NCBI RefSeq assembly: GCF_017592475.1
Contig: NZ_JAGFNP010000004.1
Span: forward strand, 310,001 to 374,000
Origin: Glycomyces niveus
GTDB lineage: Bacteria > Actinomycetota > Actinomycetes > Mycobacteriales > Micromonosporaceae
Reading direction: 5' to 3'
Length of the DNA stretch: 64,000 nucleotides
This document shows positions 37,116 through 46,170 of this stretch, piece after piece (position 1 is the stretch's first letter; every line of letters starts with the position of its first letter). Both the position numbers and the translations under genes were made by a program. The notes under the pieces were generated by a model, which saw only the letters and a list, made by a program, of their open reading frames with translations, had not been told where the DNA came from and ran no database searches.

Positions 37116-37679
37116 ATGCCCCGCCGCCGCCAGGCCCTGCTGCTCCCCGGACGCAACTACAGCGTCCAAGGGCCGCTGCTGATGTACACCCACGTGGCCC
37201 TGCAGTCCCGTGGCGCCCATACGTACCCGCTGGTGTGGAAGGGCGTGGACCAGCTCGCGGCCGACCCGCAGGGCATGATCGAGGGCGTGTGCGAGCAGAC
37301 CGAGGCCGTGCTCGACCGGGTCCACAACGACGACCCGCCGCTGCTGGTCGGCAAGTCGCTCGGCACGGCCGCCGCGATCCTCGCGGCCCACCACGGGCTC
37401 CCGGCGATCTGGTTCACGCCGTTCCTCCAGCACTACCCGATCGTGCAGGCCCTGCGCCGCTCGACCGCCCCGTACCTGCTGGTGGGCGGCACCACCGACC
37501 CGGCGTGGAACACCGCGCTCGCCCGCGAACTGCCCGGCGAGGTCTGCGAGATCCGCGGGGCCGACCACGGCATGTTCATCCGCGGTCGGCCGCTCGTGGA
37601 GTCGGCGCACGCGATGGCGGACGTGATCGAGGCCGTGGAGGCGTTCATCGACACCGCGGTATGGCCCCGCACCGGATGA
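37116..37679 (+). CDS. small alpha/beta hydrolase
   Basis: 187 aa from ATG 37116. It is a compact alpha/beta fold: LLLPGRNYSVQGPLL at the oxyanion strand, nucleophile elbow GKSLGT, acid region VGGTTDPAW and catalytic His in GADHGMF. No cap domain or signal peptide is seen. The family (alpha/beta hydrolase of unknown substrate, RBBP9/YdeN-sized) includes esterases; the substrate is unknown. Confidence 0.75.
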   Translation: MPRRRQALLLPGRNYSVQGPLLMYTHVALQSRGAHTYPLVWKGVDQLAADPQGMIEGVCEQTEAVLDRVHNDDPPLLVGKSLGTAAAILAAHHGLPAIWFTPFLQHYPIVQALRRSTAPYLLVGGTTDPAWNTALARELPGEVCEIRGADHGMFIRGRPLVESAHAMADVIEAVEAFIDTAVWPRTG

Positions 37680-37740
37680 GGCGGTCCACATTTGCGGCTC
37701 GCGAGCGCCGCCGAGGCGGGACTTGGCGGACAATCGCGCT

Positions 37741-37953
37741 GTGACTTCAGATCCAGTAGCGCCGGCCGAAGCACCTGTCTGCTCGTCGCGCGGCTGCCGC
37801 GAGACGGCGACCTGGATGCTGCTGTGGCGCAATCCGCGCATCCACGGCAGCGACCGGGTGAAGCGCTGGGCCGCTTGCGACGAGCACGAGCCGATGCTGC
37901 GCGAATTCCTCACGGCGCGCGGATTCCCTTGCGAGACTCAGAGGTTGGCATGA
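37741..37953 (+). CDS. small Cys/His protein (zinc-binding-like)
   Basis: 70 aa from GTG 37741. It has CSSRGCRETATWMLLWRNP, then AACDEHEPMLREFL and a Cys near the end, a CxxxxC and CxxH arrangement suitable for a metal. Short proteins like this sit upstream of PH-domain genes in many actinobacteria. The function is unknown. The gap to the next gene is 22 bases. Confidence 0.6.
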   Translation: MTSDPVAPAEAPVCSSRGCRETATWMLLWRNPRIHGSDRVKRWAACDEHEPMLREFLTARGFPCETQRLA

Positions 37954-37975
37954 CCGAGCGTGGAATGATCGAGCG

Positions 37976-38482
37976 ATGAACGCGAGCGCCGTCCCGGTGT
38001 GGGACCTGTGGCCGGACGGGATCTCCTGGCAGCCCATGTCGCCGAAGCTGCGCACCGTGTGGGTGCTGCGGAGCCTCCTCAACGTCCTCATCCTGGCCGT
38101 GATCGCCGCGGTCCCGCTGACGATCTGGCTCGGCTGGGACGGCCTCCTGTGGACGCTCGCCGGGTACGTGCTGCTCGCGTGCCTGCGCGCGCTCGCCGTC
38201 TCCCGCACGGTGCGGACCTGGGGGTACGCCGAACGCGACCAGGACCTGCTGGTGCGGCACGGGCTGCTGACGCGCCGGCTGAGCATCGTCCCCTACGGCC
38301 GCATCCAGCTCATCGACCTCTCGGCCGGGCCGATCGAGCGGATGTTCGGGCTGACCACGGTGCAGGTGCGCACCGCCGCGCTCGGCTCGACGACCGAGGT
38401 GCCCGGGCTCGACCCGCAGGTGGCCGCCGCGCTGCGCGACCGGCTCGCCGTCCGCGCCGCCGAGGTCCGGGAGGGGCTGTGA
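37976..38482 (+). CDS. bacterial PH-domain membrane protein (YdbS-like)
   Basis: 168 aa. Two membrane helices (about 33-70) are followed by one bPH_2 domain (GYAERDQDLLVRHGLLTRRL, then VPYGRIQLIDL and VQVRTAALGS). It pairs with a three-domain relative encoded directly downstream with a GTGA overlap, the YdbS/YdbT arrangement of Bacillus, where the pair influences resistance to bacteriocins. Confidence 0.88.
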   Translation: MNASAVPVWDLWPDGISWQPMSPKLRTVWVLRSLLNVLILAVIAAVPLTIWLGWDGLLWTLAGYVLLACLRALAVSRTVRTWGYAERDQDLLVRHGLLTRRLSIVPYGRIQLIDLSAGPIERMFGLTTVQVRTAALGSTTEVPGLDPQVAAALRDRLAVRAAEVREGL

Positions 38483-39927
38483 GCGCGGAGGCCGGAGAGG
38501 TCCGCGGCGACGAGCCCGCTCCCCCACTGGCGCCCGCGCCCTTCGGCCCCGCGCCGTACACGCCGAGCGCGCCGCCCGAGGGCATGCAGCGCCAGCGCCT
38601 GCACCCGCTCACGCCGCTGCTGGAGAGCGTGCGGTTCCTGACCGCGGCCGCGGCGGCGGTGGGCATCCAGATGTTCACGTCGCGGAACTTCCTGTTCGCG
38701 GTGTACGCGGCGGTGGCGGCGGCGGTCGTGGGCGGCATCGCGAGCCTGATCGCGCTGCAGTTCCGGGGGTTCGTGATCTGGGGCCGGGAGCTGCACATCT
38801 ACGGGGGCGTGTTCACGCGCAGCCACCGCACGGTGCCGTTGGACCGGCTGCAGTCGGTGGACCTGGTGCGGCCGCTGCGGGCACGCGTGTTCGGCTTGGC
38901 GCAGTTGAACATCGAGGTCGCGGGCGGGGACGGGACGGACGCGCGGCTGGCGTACCTCAAGCACGACCGGGCGCTGGAGTTGCGTTCTGAGCTGCTCTCG
39001 ATCGCGGGCAGGCCCGGGGCCGCGCCGCGGGCCGAGAACCTTGAGGCGTCCGCAGAGGAGGTATCGGAGGGTCCGGCGCCGCTGGTCCCGCCGGTGACGG
39101 TGCGGAAGCTGGCGCTCGCGTCGCTGCTGGAGGCGCTGCCGGTGCAGGTGACGGCGCTGCTGATCTTCGGGACGGCGTTCACGGTGATCGGGTCGATCTT
39201 CGGGTTCACGAAGGTCGCGACGGCGCTGTGGTTCGGCTTCCTCGCCCCGGCGCTGCTGGGCTACGTGCAGAGCACCGTCGCGACGGTGAACCGGTTCTTG
39301 CGCAACTGCCGGTTCCGGATCACTCGCGACGGCGGGAACCTGCTCATCGAGCGGGGCTTGACCGACACGAGCCACGAGACGGTGCCGGTGGACCGGGTGA
39401 CGGCGGTGAGCTTCGACGAGCCGATCCTGTGGCGGCGCAAGGACTGGCGGCGGGTCGAGGTATGGACGGCGGCGGTGGCGCAGGCGAGCGGTTCGGTCGT
39501 CAGGTCGACCACGGCACTGCCGGTCGGGGAGCCGACGGAGGTCGCGACCGTGGCCGCCCAGGCGGTGCCCGAGCTGCCGTCGGTGTTCGCGGTGGAGCGG
39601 CCGCCGCGCCGGGCGCGGTGGCGGATGCCGTTGCGCTGGAAGCGGACCGGTGCGGGGCTCGACGAGAAGGTGTTCGTGGTGCGGCACGGCTGGTGGGTGA
39701 ACACGCATGTGGCGGTGCCGTATGCGCGAATACAGTCGGTGCGGGTCGTGCAGGGGCCGATCCAGCGGCTGCAGGGGCTCGCGACGGTGCACGCGATGAC
39801 CGCCGGGGGCATCGGGCACACGGCGAGGGCGGCGCACCGCGACGTCGGTGAAGCCGTCGCGATGGCCGCCGAGCTGCGGAAGCGGGCCGATGCGGCCGCG
39901 GCGCTCGAAGCGCCGCGGCTCAGCTGA
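38479..39927 (+). CDS. multi-domain bacterial PH protein (YdbT-like)
   Basis: 482 aa from GTG 38479, overlapping the previous stop. Membrane helix pairs (about 50-90 and 220-260) alternate with bPH_2 domains: FTRSHRTVPLDRLQSVDLVR, RGLTDTSHETVPVDRVTAVS and VRHGWWVNTHVAVPYARIQS, so three domains. It acts with the one-domain protein encoded upstream. It ends back to back with hisG with no gap. Confidence 0.88.
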   Translation: MSAEAGEVRGDEPAPPLAPAPFGPAPYTPSAPPEGMQRQRLHPLTPLLESVRFLTAAAAAVGIQMFTSRNFLFAVYAAVAAAVVGGIASLIALQFRGFVIWGRELHIYGGVFTRSHRTVPLDRLQSVDLVRPLRARVFGLAQLNIEVAGGDGTDARLAYLKHDRALELRSELLSIAGRPGAAPRAENLEASAEEVSEGPAPLVPPVTVRKLALASLLEALPVQVTALLIFGTAFTVIGSIFGFTKVATALWFGFLAPALLGYVQSTVATVNRFLRNCRFRITRDGGNLLIERGLTDTSHETVPVDRVTAVSFDEPILWRRKDWRRVEVWTAAVAQASGSVVRSTTALPVGEPTEVATVAAQAVPELPSVFAVERPPRRARWRMPLRWKRTGAGLDEKVFVVRHGWWVNTHVAVPYARIQSVRVVQGPIQRLQGLATVHAMTAGGIGHTARAAHRDVGEAVAMAAELRKRADAAAALEAPRLS

Positions 39928-40773
39928 TCAGAGCCGGCAGGCGTCGATGTTCGAGGCCAGGATGCCGCGGGCGCCGATCTCGTAGAGGGCGTCCATGACC
40001 CGGTGCAGGTCGGCACGCTCGGTCATCGACTGGACCGCGACCCAGCCTTCCCGATGCAGCGGGGAGACCGTCGGCGACTCGATGCCGGGCGTCAGCTCGA
40101 CGGCGGCCTCGAGGAGTTCGGCGCGCACGTCGTAGGCGAGCATCACGTACGAGCGGGCCACGAGCACGCCGCGCAGGCGGCGCAGCAGCTGCTCGACGGC
40201 CGGGGACTGGCCGTTGCCGGCCTTGCGGACCAGGACGGCCTCGGAGCGCATGATGGGGTCGCCGAAGACGGCGAGCCCGGCCTGCTTGAGGGTCGTGCCG
40301 GTCTCGACCACGTCGGCGATGGCGTCGGCGACGCCGAGGGCGATGGCGTTCTCGACCGCGCCCGCGAGCTTGACGATCTCGGCCTTGACCCCGTGCTTCT
40401 CGAGGTCGGTGCGCACGACCCCGGGGAACGAGGTCGCGATGCGCTTGCCGTCGAGCCCGGCGACGGTGTCGACGGTGCCCGGGCGGGCGGCGTAGCGGAA
40501 CGTGGAGCGGCCGAAGCCGAGCGCGAGGACCTCTTCGACCTCCTCGCCGGAGTTGACGGCGAGGTCCTGCCCGGTGATGCCGAGGTCGAGGTCGCCGGAG
40601 GCGACGTAGGTGGCGATGTCGCTGGGGCGCAGGTAGAAGAACTCGACGTCGTTGGCGGCGTCGAGGGACTGGAGGTCGCGGCTGGAGCCGCGCTGGCGGT
40701 AACCCGCCTCGGTGAGCATGTCGGTGGCGCCCTGGGAGAGCGATCCCTTGTTGGGCACGGCGATGCGGAGCAT
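39928..40773 (-). CDS. hisG: ATP phosphoribosyltransferase, long form
   Basis: 281 aa. It catalyses the first step of histidine synthesis. It is the long form with a C-terminal regulatory domain: LRIAVPNKGSLSQGA at the start, DLGITGQDL, the PRPP loop in DVVETGTTLKQAGL, and the regulatory end LHREGWVAVQSM. hisE lies 24 bases upstream, so they form an operon. Confidence 0.94.
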   Translation of the reverse strand: MLRIAVPNKGSLSQGATDMLTEAGYRQRGSSRDLQSLDAANDVEFFYLRPSDIATYVASGDLDLGITGQDLAVNSGEEVEEVLALGFGRSTFRYAARPGTVDTVAGLDGKRIATSFPGVVRTDLEKHGVKAEIVKLAGAVENAIALGVADAIADVVETGTTLKQAGLAVFGDPIMRSEAVLVRKAGNGQSPAVEQLLRRLRGVLVARSYVMLAYDVRAELLEAAVELTPGIESPTVSPLHREGWVAVQSMTERADLHRVMDALYEIGARGILASNIDACRL

Positions 40774-40797
40774 GCGGATGGGCCTTTCGGAAGCTGG

Positions 40798-41061
40798 TTA
40801 GAGGTACCGGTACACGTCGTCGAGGCTGATGCCGCGGGCGACCATCATCACCTGGAGGTGGTAGAGGAGCTGGGAGATCTCCTCGGCCGCGGCCTCGTCC
40901 GACTCGTATTCGGCGGCCATCCAGACCTCGGCCGCCTCTTCGACGATCTTCTTGCCGATGGCATGGACGCCGGCGTCGAGCTGGGCGACGGTGCCCGATC
41001 CCTCGGGTCGGGTGGCGGCTTTGTCGGCGAGTTCGGCGTAGAGCTGCTCGAAGGTCTTCAC
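40798..41061 (-). CDS. hisE: phosphoribosyl-ATP pyrophosphatase
   Basis: 87 aa from GTG 41061 (a longer upstream frame is not needed: 87 aa is the family length). It is a MazG-like helical bundle with the metal-binding [14 protein letters not shown] and [12 protein letters not shown]. It carries out the second step of histidine synthesis; the product of hisG is its substrate. Confidence 0.93.
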   Translation of the reverse strand: MKTFEQLYAELADKAATRPEGSGTVAQLDAGVHAIGKKIVEEAAEVWMAAEYESDEAAAEEISQLLYHLQVMMVARGISLDDVYRYL

Positions 41062-41249
41062 GGCCGGAATTCTACGTGGCGGGCCTGGCCGGGGCGACCG
41101 CGAACCGCCCGCGCTTACCGCTGGCCGGGACGGTGAGACCGGGCTCGCAGCAGCGGTCATTGGCATTCGCCCCGTTTCGCAACTTTTGCCCCAGGGCGAC
41201 CACCCGATCGAGGGAACACCGCCGATAACGGGCGTATCGGAACTAGACA

Positions 41250-41303
41250 TTAATTGGGGCACATGCTCTAATTAACGTATCGACATTCGTCAACATATGA
41301 CGA
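41250..41303. promoter_or_regulatory. two inverted repeats upstream of the GH12 cellulase
   Basis: In an A/T-rich patch between the divergent hisE and GH12 genes, TTAATT (41250-41255) faces AATTAA (41270-41275), and TCGTCA-N5-TGACGA (41287-41303) is a perfect 6-bp inverted repeat 45 bases before the GH12 start. The second is a good operator candidate. It does not resemble the CebR box. Confidence 0.45.
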
Positions 41304-41347
41304 GGTGTCGACGGCTGACACCATGACCTCAAGAAAGGCGTGCCCTC

Positions 41348-42055
41348 ATGCGACGCAGATCGCTCCTTTCGGCCGCGCTGGCCGCTCCCCTCGCCACCGC
41401 CGGCGCCGTCGGCGCCCTCCAGTCCCCCGCGCAGGCCGCCAACTGGTCCTCCTCCGACCGGTGGGGCAGCTGGCAGAACGGCGCCTACACCCTCTACAAC
41501 AATGTCTGGGGCAACGGCTACGGCCCCCAGTCGATCTGGGCGAACTCGTACAGCAACTGGGGCGTGTGGGCCAACCACCCCAACACCGGCGGCATCAAGT
41601 CGTACCCGAACGTCTCCTACACGCTGGGGCGCACCGTCTCCAACATGGGGAACGTCGGCAGCTCCTTCAACGCGACCGTCCCCGGCTCCGGCTCGGGCCT
41701 GGCGTACAACACGACCTACGACGTGTGGGGCAACGGGCACGCCCACGAGATCATGATCTGGACGCAGTGGACGTCCAACGTCGGCCCCATCGGCGGCTAC
41801 GTCACCAACGTCAACCTCGGCGGCCGCAACTGGAACTACCACCAGGGCCACAACGGCGCCAACCCCGTCTACAGCTTCATGGCCACGAGCCAGTTCACCA
41901 GCGGCACCGTGAACATCACCCCGATCTGCCAGTGGCTGGTCAACCAGGGCCGGATGCCGAACGTCCGCATCGACCAGATCCAGCTCGGCTGGGAGATCAC
42001 CTCGTCCTCGGGCGGGCGCGACTTCCGGATGAACAGCTACTCGCTCTGGACCTAG
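41348..42055 (+). CDS. GH12 endoglucanase
   Basis: 235 aa. It has a signal peptide with RRRS (residues 1-31, Tat-like, cleavage near AQA). The mature jelly-roll enzyme has the GH12 nucleophile Glu in HEIMIWTQW and the acid/base Glu in GWEITSSS, with many Trp/Asn. It is secreted and cleaves beta-1,4-glucan or xyloglucan. No carbohydrate-binding module is attached. A terminator follows. Confidence 0.9.
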   Translation: MRRRSLLSAALAAPLATAGAVGALQSPAQAANWSSSDRWGSWQNGAYTLYNNVWGNGYGPQSIWANSYSNWGVWANHPNTGGIKSYPNVSYTLGRTVSNMGNVGSSFNATVPGSGSGLAYNTTYDVWGNGHAHEIMIWTQWTSNVGPIGGYVTNVNLGGRNWNYHQGHNGANPVYSFMATSQFTSGTVNITPICQWLVNQGRMPNVRIDQIQLGWEITSSSGGRDFRMNSYSLWT

Positions 42056-42066
42056 CCTGAGTCCGA

Positions 42067-42104
42067 AGGCGTCTTGCACCGCGAATCTGCGGCGCAAGAC
42101 GCCT
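42067..42104 (+). terminator. hairpin terminator of the GH12 gene
   Basis: AGGCGTCTTGC pairs with GCAAGACGCCT, with an inner CCGC/GCGG, followed by ATTT, 11 bases after the stop. Confidence 0.75.
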
Positions 42105-42158
42105 ATTTCCTTGCCGTCCTGGGTAAACTCCCAGTGACCGACCGAGGGAGGCGCGACC

Positions 42159-42524
42159 ATGAAGTCGAAGCACGAGAAGCCGAACGAGACCGAAGCGGCG
42201 GGCGAGACGGACGCACTGCGACTGTCCGACCTCGAGAACGAGGCCGTCCCCGTCGAAGCGCTAGACGAGTCCTACGCCCCTGACGACGACCTCTGGCCCG
42301 CCCCGCGCAAAGTCCGCCGCGGACTGGCGCTCGTCGCGGTCGGCGCGGTGCTGGTCGCGGCCGCCGTCATCGGCGGCAAGATCGCCTACGACCGCCGCAA
42401 GTCCGCCCGCGGCTATCGCCGCGCCGTCTCGGCGCTCGAGGACGCACGGGACGCGCTCCTCTCAGCGGCCTCCGAACTGCCCGAGCGCGGACGCGAGGTC
42501 CTGCACCGGGTCACCGACCGCTGA
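42159..42524 (+). CDS. single-pass membrane protein of unknown function
   Basis: 121 aa. An acidic N-terminal half (residues 1-50) is followed by one helix (GLALVAVGAVLVAAAVIGG) and a basic C-terminal helix (YDRRKSARGYRRAVSALEDA). It is probably an inner-membrane protein. It converges on the GH2 gene 17 bases away. Confidence 0.65.
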   Translation: MKSKHEKPNETEAAGETDALRLSDLENEAVPVEALDESYAPDDDLWPAPRKVRRGLALVAVGAVLVAAAVIGGKIAYDRRKSARGYRRAVSALEDARDALLSAASELPERGREVLHRVTDR

Positions 42525-42541
42525 ACTGAGCGCCCGCCGTG

Positions 42542-44236
42542 TCAGGCCTGCTCGGCACGCGGGCTGCGCTCTTTTCGAAAATGCCCCTGCACGACCCGGT
42601 AGGCCTGCTTGGGCCGGCGGTACTCGTCGATGAGGCCCTTGTCGTTCACGCCGCGCGGGCGGGTGAGCGCCATGCGCCGCAGCTCGGTGGTCTTGAAGTC
42701 GCCGAGCACCCAGATCGCCAGCCCCGAGATGCGGTCCTGGCCGTCGAGCAGGTGCCCGACCACCGTGTCGAGGTGGCGGGCCTGGTAGTCCTCGGTCCAC
42801 AGCGAGCCGTGCGAGTCGTTCCAGCCGGGCACCGCGCCGGCGCCGATCTCGGAGATGATGAGCGGCTTGTCCGCGAATCCCAGGGCGTCCACGTGCGCGC
42901 TGATGCGGTCGAGCTCGCCGGGGATGTCGGGCAGGTCGCCGTAGTACCAGCCGGGGTAGGTGTTCGCGCCGACCACGTCGACCAGGTCGAGGCACTTGTC
43001 GTCGTGGGCGTTGATGCTCGCGTACGTCACGAGCCGGTCGGGGTCGAGCTCGCGCAGGCGGCCCAGCAGCCGCTCGTAGACCGGGTGGCCTTCGTCGGAC
43101 CAGCTCGGGCACTCGTTCAGGATGCCCCACAGGATGATCGACGGGTGGTTCTGCGAGGCGGCGACCATCTCGCCGATGTGCTCGAGCTGCGCGTCGATGA
43201 ACGCGGGGTCGGTGAGGTGCTCGACCGGGTACTGCCAGCCGATCGACTCGCACCAGACGAGGATGCCGGCCTCGTCGCACAGGTCGAGGAACAGTGGGTC
43301 GAGCGGGTAGTGGCTGCCGCGCACGAAGTTGCAGCCGAGGTCCTTGAGCTGCTGTACATCGTTGACGAGCAGCGCTTCGGGCTGGGTGTGGCCGAACTGC
43401 GGGTGGGCCTCGTGGCGGTTGACGCCCAGAAGGGTGACGGGCTCGCCGTTGAGCGTGATCCGGGCGCCCTCGGTGCGGACCTCGCGGAGGCCGAAGCGCT
43501 CGCGGAGGTCGTCCTCCCCCAGGCGCACGCTCACGGTGATCAGGTTCGGGTGCTCGGGCGACCACGATGCGGCCCAAGGGAGTTCGAGGACGCGATCGAG
43601 GCTGCCGGCGGTGTCGAGCGCGACCGTCTCGGTGAGGACGGCGCGGCCGTCGCACTCGATCTCGAGCGGCACCGAGGCCGGGGCGTCAGCGGCGTAGTCG
43701 ATCCGGACGCTGACGCGCCGGTCGGCGGTCGAAGCGGTGGCGATGCGCAGGCCCTCGACGCGAACGGGGCCGAGCCGGTGCAACTCGACGCTGCGCGAGA
43801 TGCCGCCGTACGCGTACCAGTCGAAGTGCTCCATGTGGAGCGGAGAGCGCTCGTCGAACCGGTTGTCGACGAGGACGACGATCTCGGCGGTGCCCGCGTC
43901 GGCCTCGGTCTCGGCCGTGAAGCGCGAGAAGCCGCCGGCGTGCTCGCGGATGAGTTCGCCGTCCCAGAAGACGCGGCACCAGTGCTGGACGCCGTCGAAG
44001 ACGAGGCGCTGGCGCCCGGCCTCGACGTCGGTGCGGATGCGGTAGGCGGCCAGGCCGCGTCTGCCCGCGTAGGCGGGGGAGGCGTCGAAGCAGCCGGGCA
44101 CGGCCATCAACGCGTCGAACTCGATCCGGTCGACTTCGACGGCGTCGGGGTCGGCCTCGCCCAGGAACGTGAAGTCCCAGATGCCGTCGAGCGCGGCGAC
44201 CTCGCGCCGCTCGTGAGTGGCGAACCTGCGGGCCAT
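42542..44236 (-). CDS. GH2 glycosidase (beta-glucuronidase/galactosidase type)
   Basis: 564 aa from ATG 44236 with GGAGG upstream. Domains: sugar-binding (about 1-165), immunoglobulin-like (about 170-265), then the (beta/alpha)8 barrel with acid/base Glu in GILNECPSW and nucleophile Glu in IISEIGAG. It is shorter than LacZ (about 1,000) and fits the beta-glucuronidase or small GH2 group. No signal peptide, so it is cytoplasmic. The specificity is not predictable. Confidence 0.88.
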   Translation of the reverse strand: MARRFATHERREVAALDGIWDFTFLGEADPDAVEVDRIEFDALMAVPGCFDASPAYAGRRGLAAYRIRTDVEAGRQRLVFDGVQHWCRVFWDGELIREHAGGFSRFTAETEADAGTAEIVVLVDNRFDERSPLHMEHFDWYAYGGISRSVELHRLGPVRVEGLRIATASTADRRVSVRIDYAADAPASVPLEIECDGRAVLTETVALDTAGSLDRVLELPWAASWSPEHPNLITVSVRLGEDDLRERFGLREVRTEGARITLNGEPVTLLGVNRHEAHPQFGHTQPEALLVNDVQQLKDLGCNFVRGSHYPLDPLFLDLCDEAGILVWCESIGWQYPVEHLTDPAFIDAQLEHIGEMVAASQNHPSIILWGILNECPSWSDEGHPVYERLLGRLRELDPDRLVTYASINAHDDKCLDLVDVVGANTYPGWYYGDLPDIPGELDRISAHVDALGFADKPLIISEIGAGAVPGWNDSHGSLWTEDYQARHLDTVVGHLLDGQDRISGLAIWVLGDFKTTELRRMALTRPRGVNDKGLIDEYRRPKQAYRVVQGHFRKERSPRAEQA

Positions 44237-44324
44237 GGCGGCCTCCTCCGGTGGTCTCGGCAGATGCGGGACCGATCCTAGGCGAGCGGTTGCCAAAGGG
44301 GAAGGCCTTGAGACCGACCTGTGA

Positions 44325-45059
44325 CTACGTGGTCTTGCGCTTCTTGCGGAACGCCTTCTGGCGGCAGGCCGCCGAGCAGTACTTCGCGGGCCGCCCGGTG
44401 GCGGTCTCGGGAAGCGGGCCGCCGCAGACGGGACAGTTCCGTTTCGTTTCGTTACGGAGTTCGGGAACCGCCGGAGTTTCGTTACGAACCTCGGGGTTTC
44501 GTTGCGCACGGAAGCCGTCCCAGAGGACTTCGAGAAGCCGTTGGGCGCGTGCGGGATCGTCGATCCTGGCCGTGCAGCCGGTGAGCAGGGCGCGCACGTC
44601 CTCGACGTCGAGGTCGCCTCTGACGACGCCCGCCCGCTGGGCCCGCGCGAGCAGGAGTGAGAGCGGGGAGTCGAGCACGCAGCGGCCGATCGCCTTCGAG
44701 GGCTCCTGCCAGTCGCCCCGCGCGACCAGGGCCTCGCAGATCGCCCGGTTGGCGAGGGCCTGCTCGGTGATGAACCGCAGGTAGGAGAAGAAGGCCGCTT
44801 CCGGGTCGGGCATGGCCAGCGCCCGCTCGCCGTACTCCCCCAGCTGGCCGAGCCGCTGGTCGAGCACGGTGGCGAGCAGGGCGTCCTTGGTCGGGAAGTG
44901 GCGGTAGACGGTGCCCGCGCCGACGCCGGCGGCGACCGCGATCTCGTTGAGGGACACCGCGGCGCCGCGTTCGGCGAAGAGCCGGTCGGCCGTCTCGAGG
45001 ACGTTCTGGCGGTTGCGCTGGGAGTCGGAGCGTTCGGCGCGCTGTGTTGCGGCGGGCAT
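44325..45059 (-). CDS. TetR-family regulator fused to a C-terminal zinc ribbon
   Basis: 244 aa from ATG 45059. The TetR helix-turn-helix (LNEIAVAAGVGAGTVYRHFP) is near residues 40-60, followed by a ligand-binding domain to about 195. The last 40 residues, after a basic linker, hold CPVCGGPLPE, then KYCSAACRQKAFRKKRKT: two CxxC-type pairs and a Lys/Arg tail, a zinc ribbon that is not part of usual TetR proteins. It is divergent from the NmrA-like gene, with a palindrome between. Confidence 0.85.
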   Translation of the reverse strand: MPAATQRAERSDSQRNRQNVLETADRLFAERGAAVSLNEIAVAAGVGAGTVYRHFPTKDALLATVLDQRLGQLGEYGERALAMPDPEAAFFSYLRFITEQALANRAICEALVARGDWQEPSKAIGRCVLDSPLSLLLARAQRAGVVRGDLDVEDVRALLTGCTARIDDPARAQRLLEVLWDGFRAQRNPEVRNETPAVPELRNETKRNCPVCGGPLPETATGRPAKYCSAACRQKAFRKKRKTT

Positions 45060-45084
45060 GGGTCCCCCTCTCGTGGACTCACTT

Positions 45085-45106
45085 AAACGGGTGTAGTGTT
45101 CCGTTT
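45085..45106. promoter_or_regulatory. inverted repeat, probable TetR operator
   Basis: AAACGG-N10-CCGTTT lies in the 108-base divergent gap between the TetR gene (starts 45059) and the NmrA-like gene (starts 45168), overlapping probable promoters of both. The N10 spacing suits a TetR dimer. Confidence 0.55.
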
Positions 45107-45167
45107 CAGAAACCGGGTCGCCGCTCCCGATAGTAGTCGGCGCACCCCTCCACCGAAAGGAACACCC

Positions 45168-46079
45168 ATGCCTGCATCCGAGAAGACCGTCCTCGTGACC
45201 GGCGCGACCGGCCGCCAGGGCGGGGCCGTCGCCGCCCGCCTGCTCGCCGACGGCTGGCGGGTGCGGGCCCTCACCCGCGACCCCGGCGGCGCGAAGGCCA
45301 AGGCGCTCAAGGAGGCCGGGGCCGAAGTCGTCGCAGGCGACCTCGACGACCGGGCCTCGCTCGACGCCGCCGCGGCGGGCGCCTTCGGTGTCTTCAGCGT
45401 GCACGCCGGCGCCTACGAGGGCGGCCCCTACGGCCACGACCTCGACCACGAGCGCCGCAGCGCCGCGAACATCGGCGCCGCCGCGAAGGCCGCGGGCGTC
45501 GCGCACCTCGTGCACTCGTCCTCGATCGGTGTCGGCGGCCCCCTCGAAGCCGTGATGGACATGCTGCAGCGCAAGGCCGAAGCCGAGCGCGCGATTGCCG
45601 CGAGCGGGGTGCCGCACACGATTCTGCGCCCGAGCTCGTTCATGGAGAACACGTTCGACTCCTTCCGCGAGCTGCAGGACGGCGCGCTGGTCTCGATGCT
45701 CAACGCCGACACGCTCGAACCGCACATCGCCGCCGACGACATCGCCGCCTTCGCCGCGATCGCGTTCGCCGACCCGGAACGGCACCGGGGGCAGGTGTAC
45801 GAGCTGGCCGGCGACAACCTCGGCCAGACCGAGAAGGCCGCGCTCATCGGCCGCGTCGTCGGGCGCGAGGTGCCCTACATCGGCATCACGGTCGACCAGG
45901 TCGCCGCGGACAGCCCGTCCACCGCGAAGATGCTGGGCATCCTCAACGCGCACCCCCTGCCCGTCGACATCGAGGCGCTGCGCGAGATCCACCCGGGCCT
46001 GCTCACGTTCGAGCAGTGGATGACCGGGATCGGCAAGCCCCTGGTCGACGCGTACTTCGCGCGGCTCGACGCGAAGTAG
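45168..46079 (+). CDS. NmrA-like NAD(P)-binding protein
   Basis: 303 aa from ATG 45168 (GAAAGGA upstream). It is an atypical SDR: TGATGRQGGAVAARLL cofactor motif, no YxxxK catalytic pair, and a substrate region SFMENTF and PHIAADDIAAFAA as in NmrA/HSCARG redox sensors and NAD(P)H:quinone reductase-like proteins. It is divergent from the TetR gene; likely its target. The function is unknown. Confidence 0.82.
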   Translation: MPASEKTVLVTGATGRQGGAVAARLLADGWRVRALTRDPGGAKAKALKEAGAEVVAGDLDDRASLDAAAAGAFGVFSVHAGAYEGGPYGHDLDHERRSAANIGAAAKAAGVAHLVHSSSIGVGGPLEAVMDMLQRKAEAERAIAASGVPHTILRPSSFMENTFDSFRELQDGALVSMLNADTLEPHIAADDIAAFAAIAFADPERHRGQVYELAGDNLGQTEKAALIGRVVGREVPYIGITVDQVAADSPSTAKMLGILNAHPLPVDIEALREIHPGLLTFEQWMTGIGKPLVDAYFARLDAK

Positions 46080-46080
46080 G

Positions 46081-46123
46081 CGTCCCGGCCGTTTCGGGAC
46101 GGGCGGGCGGGTTGCGCCCGTCC
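46081..46123 (+). terminator. overlapping hairpins after the NmrA-like gene
   Basis: CGTCCCG/CGGGACG (46081-46101) and GGACGGGCG/CGCCCGTCC (46097-46123) are mutually exclusive stems just after the stop. Either could terminate. Confidence 0.55.
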
Positions 46124-46170
46124 GTCCACTGCGGCAGGATCGGGGCCACCCCCGACACGAAGGCCCGCCC

